DNA of 64,000 nt from Micrasema longulum. Taxonomy: Eukaryota > Arthropoda > Insecta > Trichoptera > Brachycentridae. This document shows positions 34,085 through 46,085 of the stretch, in pieces. The position numbers and the translations under genes were made by a program. Within the stretch, counting starts at the first letter, position 1; each line of letters starts with the position of its first letter. The stretch is from the NCBI GenBank assembly GCA_022494885.1, contig JAGVSM010003414.1, forward strand, positions 310,001-374,000, read 5' to 3'. The notes below the pieces were generated by a model, which searched no databases, was not told where the DNA came from, and worked only from the letters and a program-made list of their open reading frames with translations.

Positions 34085-35265
34085 TATAAAAAGAAAAATA
34101 TACATGAAGGAGACTGTTGTAAAAGTAGTGCGAGAATCCTGCTCCGGAAAACCCCTTCGGATACATGGAACAGATCAATATTCAGAGCGATGAGTTTCAG
34201 CATAGCGGTGGCCCTTCCAACAGGCATAACCATCGGCAGCTTGGTTTTGTATATCGGAATATGAAACAAACTTTGCTGACTCTGTCTTAGGTAATTATCA
34301 GAAACATACAAATCAATGCTCATCATAATCTCAGAACTATCGATCATACCTAGCAACAAACAATAAAAATGTGTTGTCAAATGTGGGGTCCATGGTCCAT
34401 AATCAATGACACACACGTGTTAAATTAGTTCACCTGAAGTAGACTAATGACCGACGATGCAACGTCATCATTTTCTATCAAATCCAATACATTCGAATAA
34501 TCCAACTCTTATAGTATTGCTCGTTAAACCGATAGTCCTCCAGTACATTCACATCGTCCCTACCATGAAGAAATGAACTACAAAAGAATGTCGTCTATAA
34601 AGAGACCATTGGACGCAACGCCAGTCAGTCAGCCATTCAAGTCAGTCAGCCCAACAAGTTCAGTTCACTTCCGTCCAGATCGACCACGTCACTCAGTTCT
34701 AGCATGTACATAGTTCAAGTGCAGTCTCTTCAACCCATCATCGCAGCTACGTTCGTGCTACATAACTAAGTGCTGTATCTTATTCGCCATATAATAAATA
34801 CGCATTAAATAGCAACCTCGTGTCTTCTCTGTCAATCTCTAACTGGGGTAGGAACTCCAACCAACCCCCAACCTTATCTTACACAAATATACATTCCTTC
34901 CAGTCTCTAAACTGTTTTAGCCGAGCATACCCTGGAGGAACTCGGTCGGGTAAAGCCAAGGATAATATCCGCACACTCTCATGTAGAGATATCTCAGAAA
35001 CTTCTGTAGGATTTTCTCTATCAAAAGAGAGTATACTTCAGTTCACGTGGCCCCCAAATCGTCGAGCCACTCTCGAGTCTGCTTTGCACAAAGGAGTTGT
35101 AAAGATTTCTCAGTACGCGGGTATTTTCAAAAACCCTGGCAGTACGCGGAACAAATCCTAACATCTTCAATGCATTACCACTGATTGTCTCTATGTATTG
35201 ATGAAATGTCAGGATGCTCACAAATCTAACGCCCAGATAATTAAAATTCGATGTTTGATTCGATT
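34085..35265 (-). mobile_element. Jockey-like LINE, interrupted by an LTR
   Basis: Minus strand, upstream part (35265-34884): NALKMLGFVPRTARVFENTR, LRNLYNSFVQSRLESGSTIW, then LRYLYMRVCGYYPWLYPTEF and NSLETGRN in another frame. Downstream part (34417-34085): FYCLLLGMIDSSEIMMSIDL, LRQSQQSLFHIPIYKTKLPM and GRATAMLKLIALNIDLFHVS. Together these form the ordered C-terminal third of a Jockey ORF2; several frameshifts break it. Confidence 0.85.
34418..34883 (+). mobile_element. Solo LTR, 466 bp
   Basis: The insert starts TGTTAAATTAG and ends CCTTATCTTACA (TG...CA). It has a repeated CAGTCAGTCAGCC initiator-like segment near 34624-34650 and AATAAA at 34793-34798, as expected for the R region and poly(A) signal of an insect LTR retrotransposon in plus orientation. 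It divides the LINE reading at a single point. No internal gag/pol and no second LTR are seen. A target-site duplication is not clear (CACG left, CAAA right). Superfamily unknown. Confidence 0.7.
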
Positions 35266-35569
35266 CTGGTCATTCATTTTTTAGCGAAAATATAAACTTT
35301 TGGACCGTTGTGAATAGAATATATATAGACTTCATGCTGAAAAAGACAGTAAATCAAATGTTATTCTCAAAATATTATTTTTCGTTTTTTTTTATAAACA
35401 AAGTAATAAATAATGTTATCGAAATGCAACAAATGTATACAAAAAAATTGTAAATAATTTTTTTCATAAAACAGACGACTATGCTTGTGATTACTACTAT
35501 AATAAATGAAAAAAATTAATCAAGTGAATCTCACCCGCATCCCAGCTCTTTATCTTCACAAAGATCAAC

Positions 35570-35950
35570 AGATGGGAGAATGGAAGAAATACGGATGTTC
35601 AAACATTGGCAGAACGATGAATGTGACACTGTGTAAGGTGGCTACTTAAACCAACCAATGACAGGTCAAAAGCCTTGAAACTTCTTAACTACCGCTTTCC
35701 TTCTCTAAAATGTTCTTCTTCTTTGTTGCATTATGTTGAACCCAACCCTTTAAAATGCAAGACTTTAGGGAACTTAAAAAAAAAACACTTACATTTTTTC
35801 ATATACTATACCTATTCAATGGTTTAGATTTTTTTTAGCACGTGGAAAAACGTATTTCCAAAGACTGTTAGGGGGTTAATAACTCCCTAGGGGATTTAAT
35901 CCAGTCCGTCTACAAATATAAGGACAAACTCAAAATATTGTTCATGTAAT
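35570..35950 (-). repeat. Family A copy, reversed
   Basis: Segments AACAGATGGGAGAATGGAAG, AAGGTGGCTACTTAAACC, AACCAATGACAGGTCAAAAG and then CTCCCTAGGGGATTTAATCC with CAAACTCAAAATATTG are family A in reverse order c, a, b. Confidence 0.65.
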
Positions 35951-36329
35951 TCATAAATAAAAAACGCGTGCAATACCGTTACACCTGTCATGTTTTTATT
36001 TAATTCAGTACATAAGAATTCGTCTCGCCTAAGATGTGAGGAACGTTTGGCATAATGATAATGATCATCGTCTCATCGATCTTATGTCATAAATTACATA
36101 AATAAACTATCATAAATCACGGTGAAATGTGAATCACATGTGCCCGCATACCTAATAACGACATCGTGTTAAAAATATCTGTAATCTGTAACCTTTCACA
36201 AAGGTCGTAAAATTTGGGTGGTACATTTTTTATTATTTCTATATGTTTTTGCGTCGCTGATAAGTTTGATGTGAAATATTTTAAGCAAACGAAAAAACAC
36301 GCAGCTCCTTCGTAGGGGTAAGCTAAGAG

Positions 36330-36610
36330 GATAGAATGCCATATCTCCCCAACTCTGCCACAACTCTATATCTGCAAGGACATGTATACGTCTTCTCATG
36401 CTCGCGCCGTTTATTTCGACTATTGACATGTCCGTCTTCAAGTATTTGTTAGATTCTGTCATGCCATGCATTTCTCGTTTTTTGTCGTTTTCTGGATCCA
36501 TCGACATTCACATCGTGAATATTTTTAGCCGTTCTTTTGCAGTCAATTTGCTATACATGTCTAAACCAACTCCTTTCTTGATTTCCTCTACAAATGTGTG
36601 TTTTTAAAAA
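36330..36610 (-). mobile_element. RTE-like LINE C-terminus relic
   Basis: The plus strand holds TATTGACATGTCCGTCTTCA, TTTTTAGCCGTTCTTTTGC and GTAGGGGTAAGCTAAGAGGA. The first two recur at 49490-49610, where the minus strand reads ERTAKMIYDTNVERRRVRER. Here the frame is broken by many stops. Confidence 0.55.
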
Positions 36611-36689
36611 AAAATAAATGATAATTTCAATACCCAAAATCATAACCTACCCTTTAAAATTTCATTGTCAATTGAATGTTAAAAAAAAT

Positions 36690-37245
36690 TAATACTATTT
36701 TTTATTTTTTATTTCTTATTATTAATAAAACATATAATACAAAAAGTACATATTATACTCCCAGGAGTTATTAAAGAAACTCATTTAGGACCGTACATAA
36801 GAAAAAACATTTTTTGACAATACATAATATCATACAAATGAATATATCCGAAATAAAAAGAAAACATTATTGTATAAGAAACATAATACACCATATCATA
36901 TAAACTACATTAATAATTATCACTATCAAAAAGATTTAACAAATATTTTTTAATTTCGACACTTCTGGATTTTTTATTAATTTTTTCGTGTCTTAGCTCA
37001 TCAGGCAGTTTATTATATTCGGAATGGCCAATATTTTCCAAGGACCTACTGCCAAACTTTGTTGAGCGAAACTTAGACACATGAAGATTCCCTGAATAAC
37101 GCGTATTGTAATCAAGAATATAATGACCAAATGTGTATTTTAAATTTGAGTGAGCAGAAAAGTTTATGATATTTAAAGAAGTATTGGTTATGTCATGCAG
37201 TGACATTACCTTGAAAGGAAGTATCTTTTTTGTCATTGATTAAAA
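36690..37245 (-). mobile_element. CR1/Jockey-like LINE 3' end
   Basis: A 108-codon minus-strand frame reads FGHYILDYNTRYSGNLHVSK, FRSTKFGSRSLENIGHSEYN and KLPDELRHEKINKKSRSVEI, a typical 'YN.LP..lR......F...lK.yLl' ending. The 3' UTR (36690-36900) with ATTATACTCCCAGGAGTTAT is shared with 53400-53735 in the same orientation. Confidence 0.85.
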
Positions 37246-37384
37246 AATAATTGACCCACCCTATGTAATTTTACCGTGCCACGTGGATTTAGACGATACG
37301 TATGAAATGGGTCTACAGGTAGTGCGGATGCGTTTATTTTTTTTTATTTATTCACCCAGGAAACATCACCATTCTGGTGGCGGA

Positions 37385-37645
37385 TTTCCTACTTCATTTT
37401 TCACATCCGCTTCTAGGTGAAGCAGTGAACATCACCAGATGCCTCCAGGAGACCTTATCACCTGCCAGCACTCTCGCCTCCTCCCATGCCAATCCCGCGT
37501 CCCTTAATTCCGCCGAATAATGCCAAAAGACCGTCATTGACAGCCTTCCAGGACGGCGGCAGCTCGCAGGTGGAAAGAGGAAGCAACTTGGGTTCACGTT
37601 TTCTTGAGGCGTGCGCAGCACGTGTCCAAGCTAAGTCCACCGCCG
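37385..37645 (-). mobile_element. Transposon ORF relic (ELRDAG / WEEARVLAGD type)
   Basis: Minus-strand frames read AWTRAAHASRKREPKLLPLS, and in another phase GRLSMTVFWHYSAELRDAGL and WEEARVLAGDKVSWRHLV. The 'W(E/R)EAR...D(R/K)..WR' end is common in C-termini of invertebrate LINE reverse transcriptases. Related relics are at 15540 and 62400. Confidence 0.65.
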
Positions 37646-37863
37646 CATCCTGAAAACGCTCGTTATAGGAGGCTGCTGCACCTGTTCTCGGACTTAAATG
37701 TTAGTTTTGAAATCGCACTACCTTCAGTACGTGTTTGCATATGAATAAATAATAAATATTTGATATCAATAAATCTCATACAGTCTCATTCCAATAAAGG
37801 CCCTAGTATGTCCATCGATAATAGAATCGCAAGACTATGAAGACGGTCAACTTTGTTATATGC
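37646..37863. other. Short unassigned spacer
   Basis: AATAAATAATAAAT near 37745 may be an A-rich tail. Confidence 0.35.
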
Positions 37864-38300
37864 CTAAAGTATGCCGTCACAATTTTCAGTCGTTGCCTTA
37901 TTTGTAAACCAATATATCAGATCGATCGAAGATAATATATAGAAAATCGAACATAATATTTTCTTCAAGCACTTACTCTCAACACCCAGAAGTTTGGTAT
38001 TTTGAGTTTTGGTGAGGTGCCACGATTCGCACCCATATAGGAGTACTGGCATTTTACAAGTGAGTTGAATAATCGAAATTTCATTTCTACCAAGTATAAA
38101 CTACAGTTCTAGACAACACGCATCTTTTTAAAAGTTGATCCGGCAATTCCTTGGCGGGTTGCGAGCTCTTTTTTCATTCTACCCTCCTTAGTTATGTGAA
38201 CTGTCAAGTATTTATAGCTCTTACCTTCCTCGATCCTCAGCCTATTATTATAAAGAGGCTGATCAGGTTCGGGACAAGATTTGTTGCATACAATCTGGGT
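37864..38300 (-). mobile_element. RTE-like LINE fragment
   Basis: The minus strand gives MPVLLYGCESWHLTKTQNTK then LLGVESKCLKKIL, the 'lLYGcEtW.lt' block of RTE-like reverse transcriptases, preceded by a frameshifted region. 38300-37864 is the only preserved part. Confidence 0.75.
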
Positions 38301-38789
38301 TTTTAAAAAATTAATATTATGACCCAGACCTGAAGAGGTTGTCTGCAGTTTTTTAACAATTTAACAGTTGGGTTTTTGGCAGCTGTAAACATTCAGCTCG
38401 TTTTTCAAGGTCGGTATAACATGCATATTTATATGTTTAATTTTTTTGCGATGAATGCGCCGCAGCCGCATTAGGAACATCTGATGAGACGTAAACTGTG
38501 CCAGACGAACATGACACGTGACATGCGTACCCCGCACTAAGTATAACTCTGAGTGACACGGCTCCACGCATGCGCGCTAGACTCGTTTTGGAATTCCGCC
38601 CTTTCTAGGTTTATCCCGACCCGACATGTCTTCATTTGAATCTCACTTAAAGAAGGTGAATACACGTTTTGTTATTTTCCTAAGGCTCGTATAAACTTGC
38701 AGGTAGTTTTAAACATCATTATTTACTAAAAAAAATATATTTAAAGCGCTGACTTTGTGGTTTTTCATTGTATAATTCAAATAAAAAAA
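38301..38789. other. Unassigned tract
   Basis: A 68-codon minus-strand open stretch at 38361-38567 has no recognised motif. Confidence 0.4.
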
Positions 38790-39100
38790 TATTTGATTAC
38801 CGACCGGTTTTGGAGCTACTATGCTCCCTCATCAAAAATGTTTACTTACGCGCGGTAAAAATTAGAACATGAAATTGTGTTGCGTTTACAGAAAATGTAT
38901 GAAAAAAAAAAAAAAAAATTTAATCAAAACGGACTACTTTGAAGGACGTCACTAGTTCTTCCTAATAATCTAATAATATAGTGTTTTGATAGATTTCCAG
39001 TTAATGGGAAGCCAATTCACCAATCAGCAGAACTTAACGAAGACAATTTTTGACTTCACACGCGGAGTAATTTCAAATCTTGAAAACTTCATAGCGCTGA
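38790..39100 (+). repeat. Dispersed repeat R9, copy 1
   Basis: After a reversed ACCGGT-type motif (TTACCGACCGGTTTTGGAGC, 38798-38817), the sequence GCGCGGTAAAAATTAGAACA, AAAACGGACTACTTTGAAGG and TTCACACGCGGAGTAATTTC parallels 61525-61790 in the same orientation. No ORF. Confidence 0.65.
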
Positions 39101-39145
39101 TCATACGGTAGGTACATAAATTATTTCTTTTTTTTAAATGTGCAT

Positions 39146-39938
39146 CGGCCTCGTGGTGTAATGGTAGGCGCGTTTGCTTACCACGCAAGAGGTCTCGGGT
39201 TCGATTCTCGACATAATTGATATGAATTTTTTTTTTTCAATTTCAGTGCTGCAGAGCAGCGTTTATTTAATAATTTAAAATACATATAACAATTTGCTAC
39301 CCACTAAGTCTAAGGACTTTTCGGTGGGCCACATTTTTTTTTTTTTTATGACAGGTTTATTTTACATTATTTTATTTATATTATACAACTTCATTTATTA
39401 ACAGTCACTATAAAGTTTTTAGAAGATATTTCTTCAGTTTTTTTTTTCATTTGAATATCTTTCATGTTAATGATGGTTTGTAGGAGATCATTGAACAATA
39501 TTGGAATAACGCAATTTAATGTTCACTCTCCGAGTTAATTTGTAATTCGGGGAACGATCAGGGAGCCCTTAGTTTTTAATATATTATTGTGAGTGTGGGA
39601 AACTCTTTTTTTTATATTCCGGATCAACAAAATGATCTACAATCAATCCGTAGTCCTAATGTCATTTTACCGGCAGGACATTACAGAATTAAAAAAATAT
39701 ACACCTTCGCCCATATGTTTCGCCTCACGGATTATGCTATCCGGTACAACCTCTTTAACATTTAAAAGGGTGTTTTTACACTAGAATATTTCATAGTCCT
39801 TGGACTGGTATCTGAAACGTAAAACTGACCATCTTGCCTTCATGAAACAAATATGATCAAAATACGCTGCGATTGGTGTACCAATGCAGTGTCCTATGCA
39901 CCATTAGGTGCGGAAAGGGAATGATGATGTTGATGATT
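39146..39938 (+). mobile_element. SINE-1 split by a LINE
   Basis: Left part 39146-39226 is the tRNA-like head (CGGCCTCGTGGTGTAATGGT; CTCGGGTTCGATTCTCGACA). Right part from 39761 resumes TTTAAAAGGGTGTTTTTACA and continues through GGACTGGTATCTGAAACGTA, GGTGTACCAATGCAGTGTCC and GGTGCGGAAAGGGAATGATG. Confidence 0.85.
39227..39760 (-). mobile_element. LINE 3' end inserted in SINE-1
   Basis: The insert begins with a 12-base T run (reverse poly-A) and has internal T runs near 39337. The minus strand near 39450-39540 has a weak CR1/Jockey-type ending but no long frame. Boundaries are set by the SINE halves rather than by the LINE itself. Confidence 0.65.
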
Positions 39939-39939
39939 G

Positions 39940-40559
39940 ATTGTCTTTTAACAAATATATTTTTTAAAAGCATTGAAATGTTTCATCACTACAGCGCAGC
40001 TATTATTGTACCAGATCTTAAGAATTTTACCATCCGAATATTATTACTAATTTTGAAGATTTTTGTATATTTCGCTTGAAAATTCTGAAACCGTTTGCTA
40101 AGAGTCTCTTTAGTATTATCTTGTCCAGAAGATTTCTCCTGTTCCGCTCTTGTGAGGAACATCTCATTACAAAGTGGCAAGAAACCAGAACATAACAGAT
40201 GACTGAGGCGGAATGTGAAAACTTGTACAACTTCATTTTCATTTGTCCATCTCACATTTCATGCGACGGACATTTGAATGTCGCCATTAATTATATGTAA
40301 ATACACGGAACGTCTCTATAAAGACAATCCACTATGATAGTTAATAGTTCAGAGCTGGTCTATCATTATGCTCTCCCGCGGAGCGATCACGGATACTATC
40401 TACAAATTTATCGATTTTCTGCAAAAAATAATAGAAATTCTATTATTTTATATGTGTAATTTCAGTCCATGGTTTATTAGTCTCGATTGTTCTTTTTTCG
40501 TTTTAAAATGTTGTATGTGATATGTTTCTGATATTCTCGTATTGTGTTCATGTTCACTA
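39940..40559. other. Unassigned tract
   Basis: Two overlapping minus-strand open stretches (39989-40255 and 40027-40242) are in different frames with no visible domain; I do not call either. Confidence 0.4.
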
Positions 40560-41040
40560 CCGTTTTTTTTTAAGTTTTAATTCTTCGTCTACAATTACAT
40601 CAGTGGCTAATTTATGAATAAATTTTAAGGATTCTAGTTTAAAGAGTTCAGTTACATTTAATTGTTTATTTTGTTTAAAAAGTTCTTTAGTTGCAGGTCA
40701 TATACTAACTTTAATATTTTATTTTGCTGTCTTTGTTGTCTGTTTATGTCATTTTGTTTTTCTGTTCCCCATAGTAGTGGCAAATAACATATTTTAGTTT
40801 TTACATAGGCTTCATGCATTAAAAATGTTTCCTTTATTGGAACAAAGTTTTTGATTTTTAAAAAAAGACTCGATAAAGTCGCCACTTTGCTAATTAAATT
40901 GTTGATATAAATTGTCCATGTCAATTGTCTGTCCATTGTTAGTCCTAAGTATTTAACATGTTCAATTTCAGTTATTCGTTCGTTATTTATGTAAGCATCT
41001 ACTTTGTGACATTTTTTCTAGATTCTAAATGGATAATATT
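40560..41040 (-). mobile_element. CR1/Jockey-like LINE fragment
   Basis: The minus strand reads CHKVDAYINNERITEIEHVK, YLGLTMDRQLTWTIYINNLI and SKVATLSSLFLKIKNFVPIK, then LLWGTEKQNDINRQQRQQNK. 'vkYLGl.mD..LtW..hI..l..K' is the standard post-catalytic block of Jockey/CR1 reverse transcriptases. The frame is open for more than 100 codons. Confidence 0.85.
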
Positions 41041-41494
41041 GCATATGATATTTTCATAGTGGCATTATACTAAATACTTTAATAAAAAGTAAGGAAAGCC
41101 TACGATTTTACCATTTCAAAACGCCGAAAAAATGAAAGTAAATAAACGTTTTGTAAAAACAGTTGTTTTCTTAGGTACTTCTGTTTATAATATATACTTA
41201 TAAGTTTTATATAAGAAAAATATCATTACTTTTCGACGAAATTTACATATATTGGTACTCATAAAAAGACAAAACATTTAATAAAATTCATTCAAAACAG
41301 CCCTAATCGATTTGTTCTACTGCGCGCATACTGGTTGATGTGTAATGTGTACATAGGCACTTTAAAGCGAATAAGATTTTTTTTCCCTTTAATTACAATT
41401 ACAATTAAAGTGCGTATTTAATGTTTACGTAAAATTTGACGAAAATCTGCCTACAAATATGACTTCAAACCTCATGCTATTTAGCCAAATGTGC

Positions 41495-42182
41495 TAACCA
41501 CTTCATCTTGAGTATGCCTCATGCGCATGGAGTCCGCAATATCAAAATCATATAAATTCAATAGAATCTGTTCAAAAAAAGTTCTTAAAGTACCTTTTGT
41601 ATAAGTTCCGAATTTCTAACCCACGTTCAAATTCAAATTACGAGCAACTTCTAATTCTTTTTCATTTTAATTATCTGATAAAACGCCGCGTTGTTTTCGA
41701 TATAAAATTTCTGTATAAAATACTAAACTACAAAGTAGATACTAACCTCCTAAATAAAATACAAATAAATGCGGGATTAAGATCACTCAGACATCGGGAA
41801 ATATTCAAACTGCCTTTGTTTTCAAATAATGCTACATACCACACACCTATGGCCCGCATGTTTCGGGAATATAATATATACTGCCGAAACAATAAAATTG
41901 ACATTTTTCACTATACTCTCAGCTTTTGCGAATAATCTCTTAGGAATAAATATTATTCAATAAGAACACACGTACAACTTGTTTTTTATTGCATTGTATC
42001 CTGTATAAAAAAATATTTAAAAATATGTATAACAACTTAAAGTATAAATCTATTTTGTGTAATTCTATAATTGACGATATATATGCATGTAAAATTGTAT
42101 CGACGAATGCTTTCAAATTGTTTGTTTTCTAGTATGTATCTTTGTTGAATTACCTAATAAAATAAAATAGAATAAATAAAAT
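41495..42182 (+). mobile_element. Jockey-like LINE 3' end with tail
   Basis: Starting near 41500 the plus strand reads LEYASCAWSPQYQNHINSIE, then SVQKKFLKYLLYKFRI, and after an internal ATG a 112-codon frame with IKRRVVFDIKFLYKILNYKV and MARMFREYNIYCRNNKIDIF. The 3' UTR ends CCTAATAAAATAAAATAGAA near 42175. One of the few plus-strand LINEs in the right half. Confidence 0.85.
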
Positions 42183-42189
42183 CACAATG

Positions 42190-42554
42190 GATAAGAAGAA
42201 CACCAATTAATGTACCATGTATGTTATTATATTAATTCCAGAATAATGTGTCTTAACAAAACTTTTTGTATTTATTGCTTTAAAAATGAGACATGAAATA
42301 TGTACACACCTGCATCACATGAATTATATCGATGGTGGTAAAGAAAAAATATATAATAAAGGTTTTTTGTGTAATTAATAAAATCATTTCATTGTTGATA
42401 TTATTTTTGTGTGATTCCTGCAGAATTTCAATAAAATTTTAAATCTTCAGATATTTTTTAATGTAAAAAAAAACTTTAATTGGCTCTTCTGTAAAGTTGA
42501 CTACATGTTTTTTAGGATTTTTTTCTTTTCCACCGTCAATATGCTATTATAAAT
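42190..42554. other. Unassigned tract
   Basis: AT-rich, nothing recognised. Confidence 0.4.
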
Positions 42555-42735
42555 CGGGTCGCGGTCCCGTGGCTACTATTGCAGACTCACAGATCAGAGG
42601 TCCGAGGTTCGAACCCCACTCTCCTCCTAATTGATTCCTTTTTTCTAATAGTAAGTTATTTACAACTCGTTGAGAAAGCCCCCTAAATGTTGAAATCCGG
42701 GTAAATCATAAGAATCCTAATATTAATTTCTTTTA
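42555..42735 (+). mobile_element. SINE-3
   Basis: Head CGGGTCGCGGTCCCGTGGCT, B box GGTCCGAGGTTCGAACCCCA, body AATAGTAAGTTATTTACAAC and end CATAAGAATCCTAATATTA. It is closely parallel to 25221-25397. Confidence 0.85.
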
Positions 42736-42820
42736 GTGCAATAAAATGTGCTATCCTATCATTTATATATATATGTATTTTTTTCAAGTATCACATTAAA
42801 ATAAAACATACCATTCATAA

Positions 42821-42890
42821 ATCTTCTGATGCGCGCACGCCGATTATTCTGTCATCAGTTGTAATAATCGGCGTGCGTGCATGCGAAGAT
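42821..42890. repeat. 28-bp inverted repeat hairpin
   Basis: Arms 42821-42848 and 42863-42890 match at 25 of 28 positions (core GCACGCCGATTATT) around a 14-base loop, CTGTCATCAGTTGT. No coding frame spans it. Confidence 0.85.
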
Positions 42891-42899
42891 GTATTAATG

Positions 42900-43744
42900 T
42901 AGAGGAAGCGAGGAATATTTGCAATGACTGAGCGATATGACGTTATATCCTTTTAACCTGCCCATTCGGGGAAACGCATGATAGTTTGTTTATAAAATAC
43001 AAAATTGGTACAAAAAAAACATTTCAGAAATACTAATTCCTATAAGGCTCTCTTTTCCCGGCCAATTTGTACGGTTTGTTGGTTAAATTTTATAATTCAA
43101 GATTCAATTCATATTTAGAATGAATTTACTTCAAATCGTATTTTTTTATTTGTTTTCTTAAACGCAGCTTCTAGTCCGTTTTACACCAATTTCCATGCTC
43201 AATTCGAAGAACTGTCGAGTTGCGTAATATTCCTGTTGGAATATAAAGACGTATTGCAAGACAAATCTTACCTAGCAAGTGGTAGATGTACAGTTTGTGC
43301 AGTTTGTGCAACGTGTAACAGGAGGCATGAATCTGCATGTTTACATGTGGGCAGCACGATTATTTACTTGTTTTAAAGTGTAACAATGGATGACAGTTTA
43401 CTGAAATAATGCTACCTACTTATCGAATAAGACTAAACGTGATCGTGAGAACACACCGTATTGCGCAATACTTTTATCATAATATTATATTAATGTTATG
43501 CGCATCGTATCATTTATTTGCACGGCAGAATTGCGCAAGTCCTAATATATGGATTTGTCTCACAATATATTATCACCTTTATTTTGAATGCAAGCTCCCA
43601 TTTAGTTGTACGTATTTCACTATCCTGTTCGTGAAAAATATCTAGACCTGATAAATAAACCGGTGAACGATTGCAAAAAGCGTCGTATTGTAATTATTTT
43701 TCTTTTTCTGTTATATTCGCATAAAACAACAATATTTTTAAATA
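42900..43744. other. Unassigned tract
   Basis: A 78-codon plus-strand open stretch (43409-43645) has no recognised domain. Confidence 0.4.
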
Positions 43745-44090
43745 CTTTTTTTTATTCAATCCAATATAGAATACAAGTACATAGTTTTCAAAAGAAAATG
43801 TTTTTACAATAGGTACATTCGATACAATTTTATTTTTATTTATGGATGTAGCCACTCCACTGGCCCACAGGCACGTTCCGGAGTGTCGGTGTATTATTTA
43901 TTTTATACATAATAGTACACACTTTCACATCAATTGTTGTGTAAAAATTCAAAAGATTCTAAATTATACCTACATTAATAAAATGAGAAAGGACTTTTAA
44001 GAAATTACAACTATATTTTGATATATGAAACATATTCCTCAGCTTCCTGTCTAGTCTTTTTAGGAATCCATTTATGGACCTAAAAATCTA
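43745..44090 (-). mobile_element. LINE 3' UTR, second copy of the 12940 family
   Basis: Near-parallel to 12940-13290 throughout, including GGATGTAGCCACTCCACTGG and CATATTCCTCAGCTTCCTGT. T-rich left end, so minus orientation. Confidence 0.7.
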
Positions 44091-44129
44091 TGGACTATCT
44101 TTAGATATTTTTTTTTTTTTTACGCTCTC

Positions 44130-44660
44130 ATAATTTATTTATTTATTTGGGATATCAACAGCAAATTAGCATGTTCAAACGAAAAAACGTAAAATGAAAC
44201 CTATTACAGATATCAACAAAAATACTTATAAAGCATTTCTTATTTTATTTTATTTATTATATATGTACATACGACCTAAGCCAATTACAACAGTTATATG
44301 AAGAAACATATGTATAAGATACTTAACAAAAAGAACATAAAACTTGGTAGCAAATATATACAAGGCAATTAAATAATGGTAAACAATATATTCATGAACA
44401 CGATAAACATGTAAGACTTACGAGTTAAACCGTGCTAATCCATTTTTATCCCACACTGTTATAGTGGCGAAGAGATCTACGAAAAGCCGGAAGATCAATC
44501 CCAAAGAATTCCAAGTTGTGTGACGAATTGACTAATCTACACATTCTGGACATTGAGGCATAAAAACAAAAGTTGCCCCTAGAAGATTTGATAAATAGCA
44601 GATTTTGACTTCTAGTGTCATTGATTAGGAACATGAAGTGAAATTAACTGCAACAGAGTT
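44130..44660 (-). mobile_element. Jockey-like LINE 3' end(s)
   Basis: 44130-44240 carries a GGGATATCAACAGCAAATTA end related to 3390. From 44245 a second 3' UTR (CGACCTAAGCCAATTACAAC) leads to a minus-strand frame MFLINDTRSQNLLFIKSSRG, NFCFYASMSRMCRLVNSSHN and LEFFGIDLPAFRRSLRHYNS. The LINE copy here gives the uninterrupted version of the site that is disrupted at 58646/59343. Confidence 0.8.
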
Positions 44661-45957
44661 GGGACATCACTTATAGCATTAATGGGACATTACTTATAGC
44701 ATAGCTTTTAAAAATAATACATGAAAAAAATATATGTGCGTTAAGTATGGAAGTATTTCTTTATTTATTTAACACTTTATATCTAAATATATAAGGAGAG
44801 AATCTTATAATTTTATACAAAATTTAAAACAAAAATAAACTCAAAATCTACACTTTACTATGAAGAGAGGTGGTGGGTAAGAAATGAAGAAGAAAGATAT
44901 AGGAAAAATTAAAATATTTGTGTAGTGACATTTCAATATTGATGTAAATGTAAATAAAGAAGGGGTATGGGCGTCTCTGACATTAGTGGGAAGTGACAAA
45001 GTGAAATCTGTAGTTGATACCATTATAAAAATAAAATGAAGATGCAACTGTCAAAGTTGTTTTATTTTTATTAAAAATCGCAAGTTTAAGTATTATCTGC
45101 TACTTTAAAAAAAAAAAAAAAATATTTCATAAATCCTTTTGTATTATAGTTTTCGAAGTGTTATTCCGGTGGTTCGATTACAATGGGAAGTTAACAGACC
45201 TATCTTCGACTGTCTATAGTCTATATAGATATAATTGAAATTTGTGTACGAAAATGTATAAAAATTTCATGTATCTTAGGTGGTTACCCGTAATTGATCG
45301 TGTTTTTAAAAAAAATGCATCTTCTATTTTTTACATAGAAAACTTAATTTCACTTTGCAGATAAAATTAAAGATAACTCTTAACTTTCCATTGTTATACG
45401 AGTTCAGGACAATCGATCCGCCAATTTACATTTACAATAATAATAAACACTTTCTACTTAATTGTAGACAGCAAATTACATTATTATAAAAATATAGTAC
45501 GTATTACAAAATGTTTTGCAATCCCCTTGTCCTGGAAGATTATTTTGATTTTCAAGCTTACTTATTTTTTTAAAAATTTAACTTCGGGTGGTTTTGTACG
45601 GTACATTTTACAAAATGAAACTTGGAATCTTATTTACTAAAATGACAGGCTGATGGTAATCACTGGATCAAGTTGTTAAATAAATAAAATAAAAAAGTTA
45701 AATATTGTTATTTTGTCCGACGATACATAATATTTAAAACTGTAGCTACCCTAATCCACGAACCTTAAATTCTTACATTGCTTTTAATTCAATCTCTCAT
45801 AGAGATGTTCCGACTTCTCGGACAATCCATCGATCATTCACTTCACTTTTTTTAATAGAATTGAATCAGTGAAATGTTTCAGTGCTTAAAAAGTTTTATG
45901 CATTTATTTGTTTCCTACCAACGGTTAATGCGGGTACTCCAAAATATTTTTGAGTCA
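44661..45957. other. AT-rich tract, nothing recognised
   Basis: About 1.3 kb with no supported exon or repeat boundary. Confidence 0.4.
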
Positions 45958-46005
45958 TCCAATGACAGGACGTACGTTCTATAAATGCCTGGATTTCTGT
46001 GTTCC
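45958..46005 (-). repeat. Family A scrap
   Basis: CCAATGACAGGACGTACGTT then AAATGCCTGGATTTC is the reversed core of family A segment a. Confidence 0.5.
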
Positions 46006-46085
46006 CTTTAATAAAAAATATTTATCTCCTGGGATATGTGTCTATATTTTTACACGTTAGTTTATATCGCGCTATAGTATTTAGT

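Noticed and set aside
34418..34883. Promoter of a host gene (CAGTCAGTC repeats)
   Set aside because: It is bounded by TG...CA and cuts a LINE frame, which fits an LTR better.
39989..40255. 88-codon minus-strand frame
   Set aside because: A second frame is equally open over the same bases, indicating chance.
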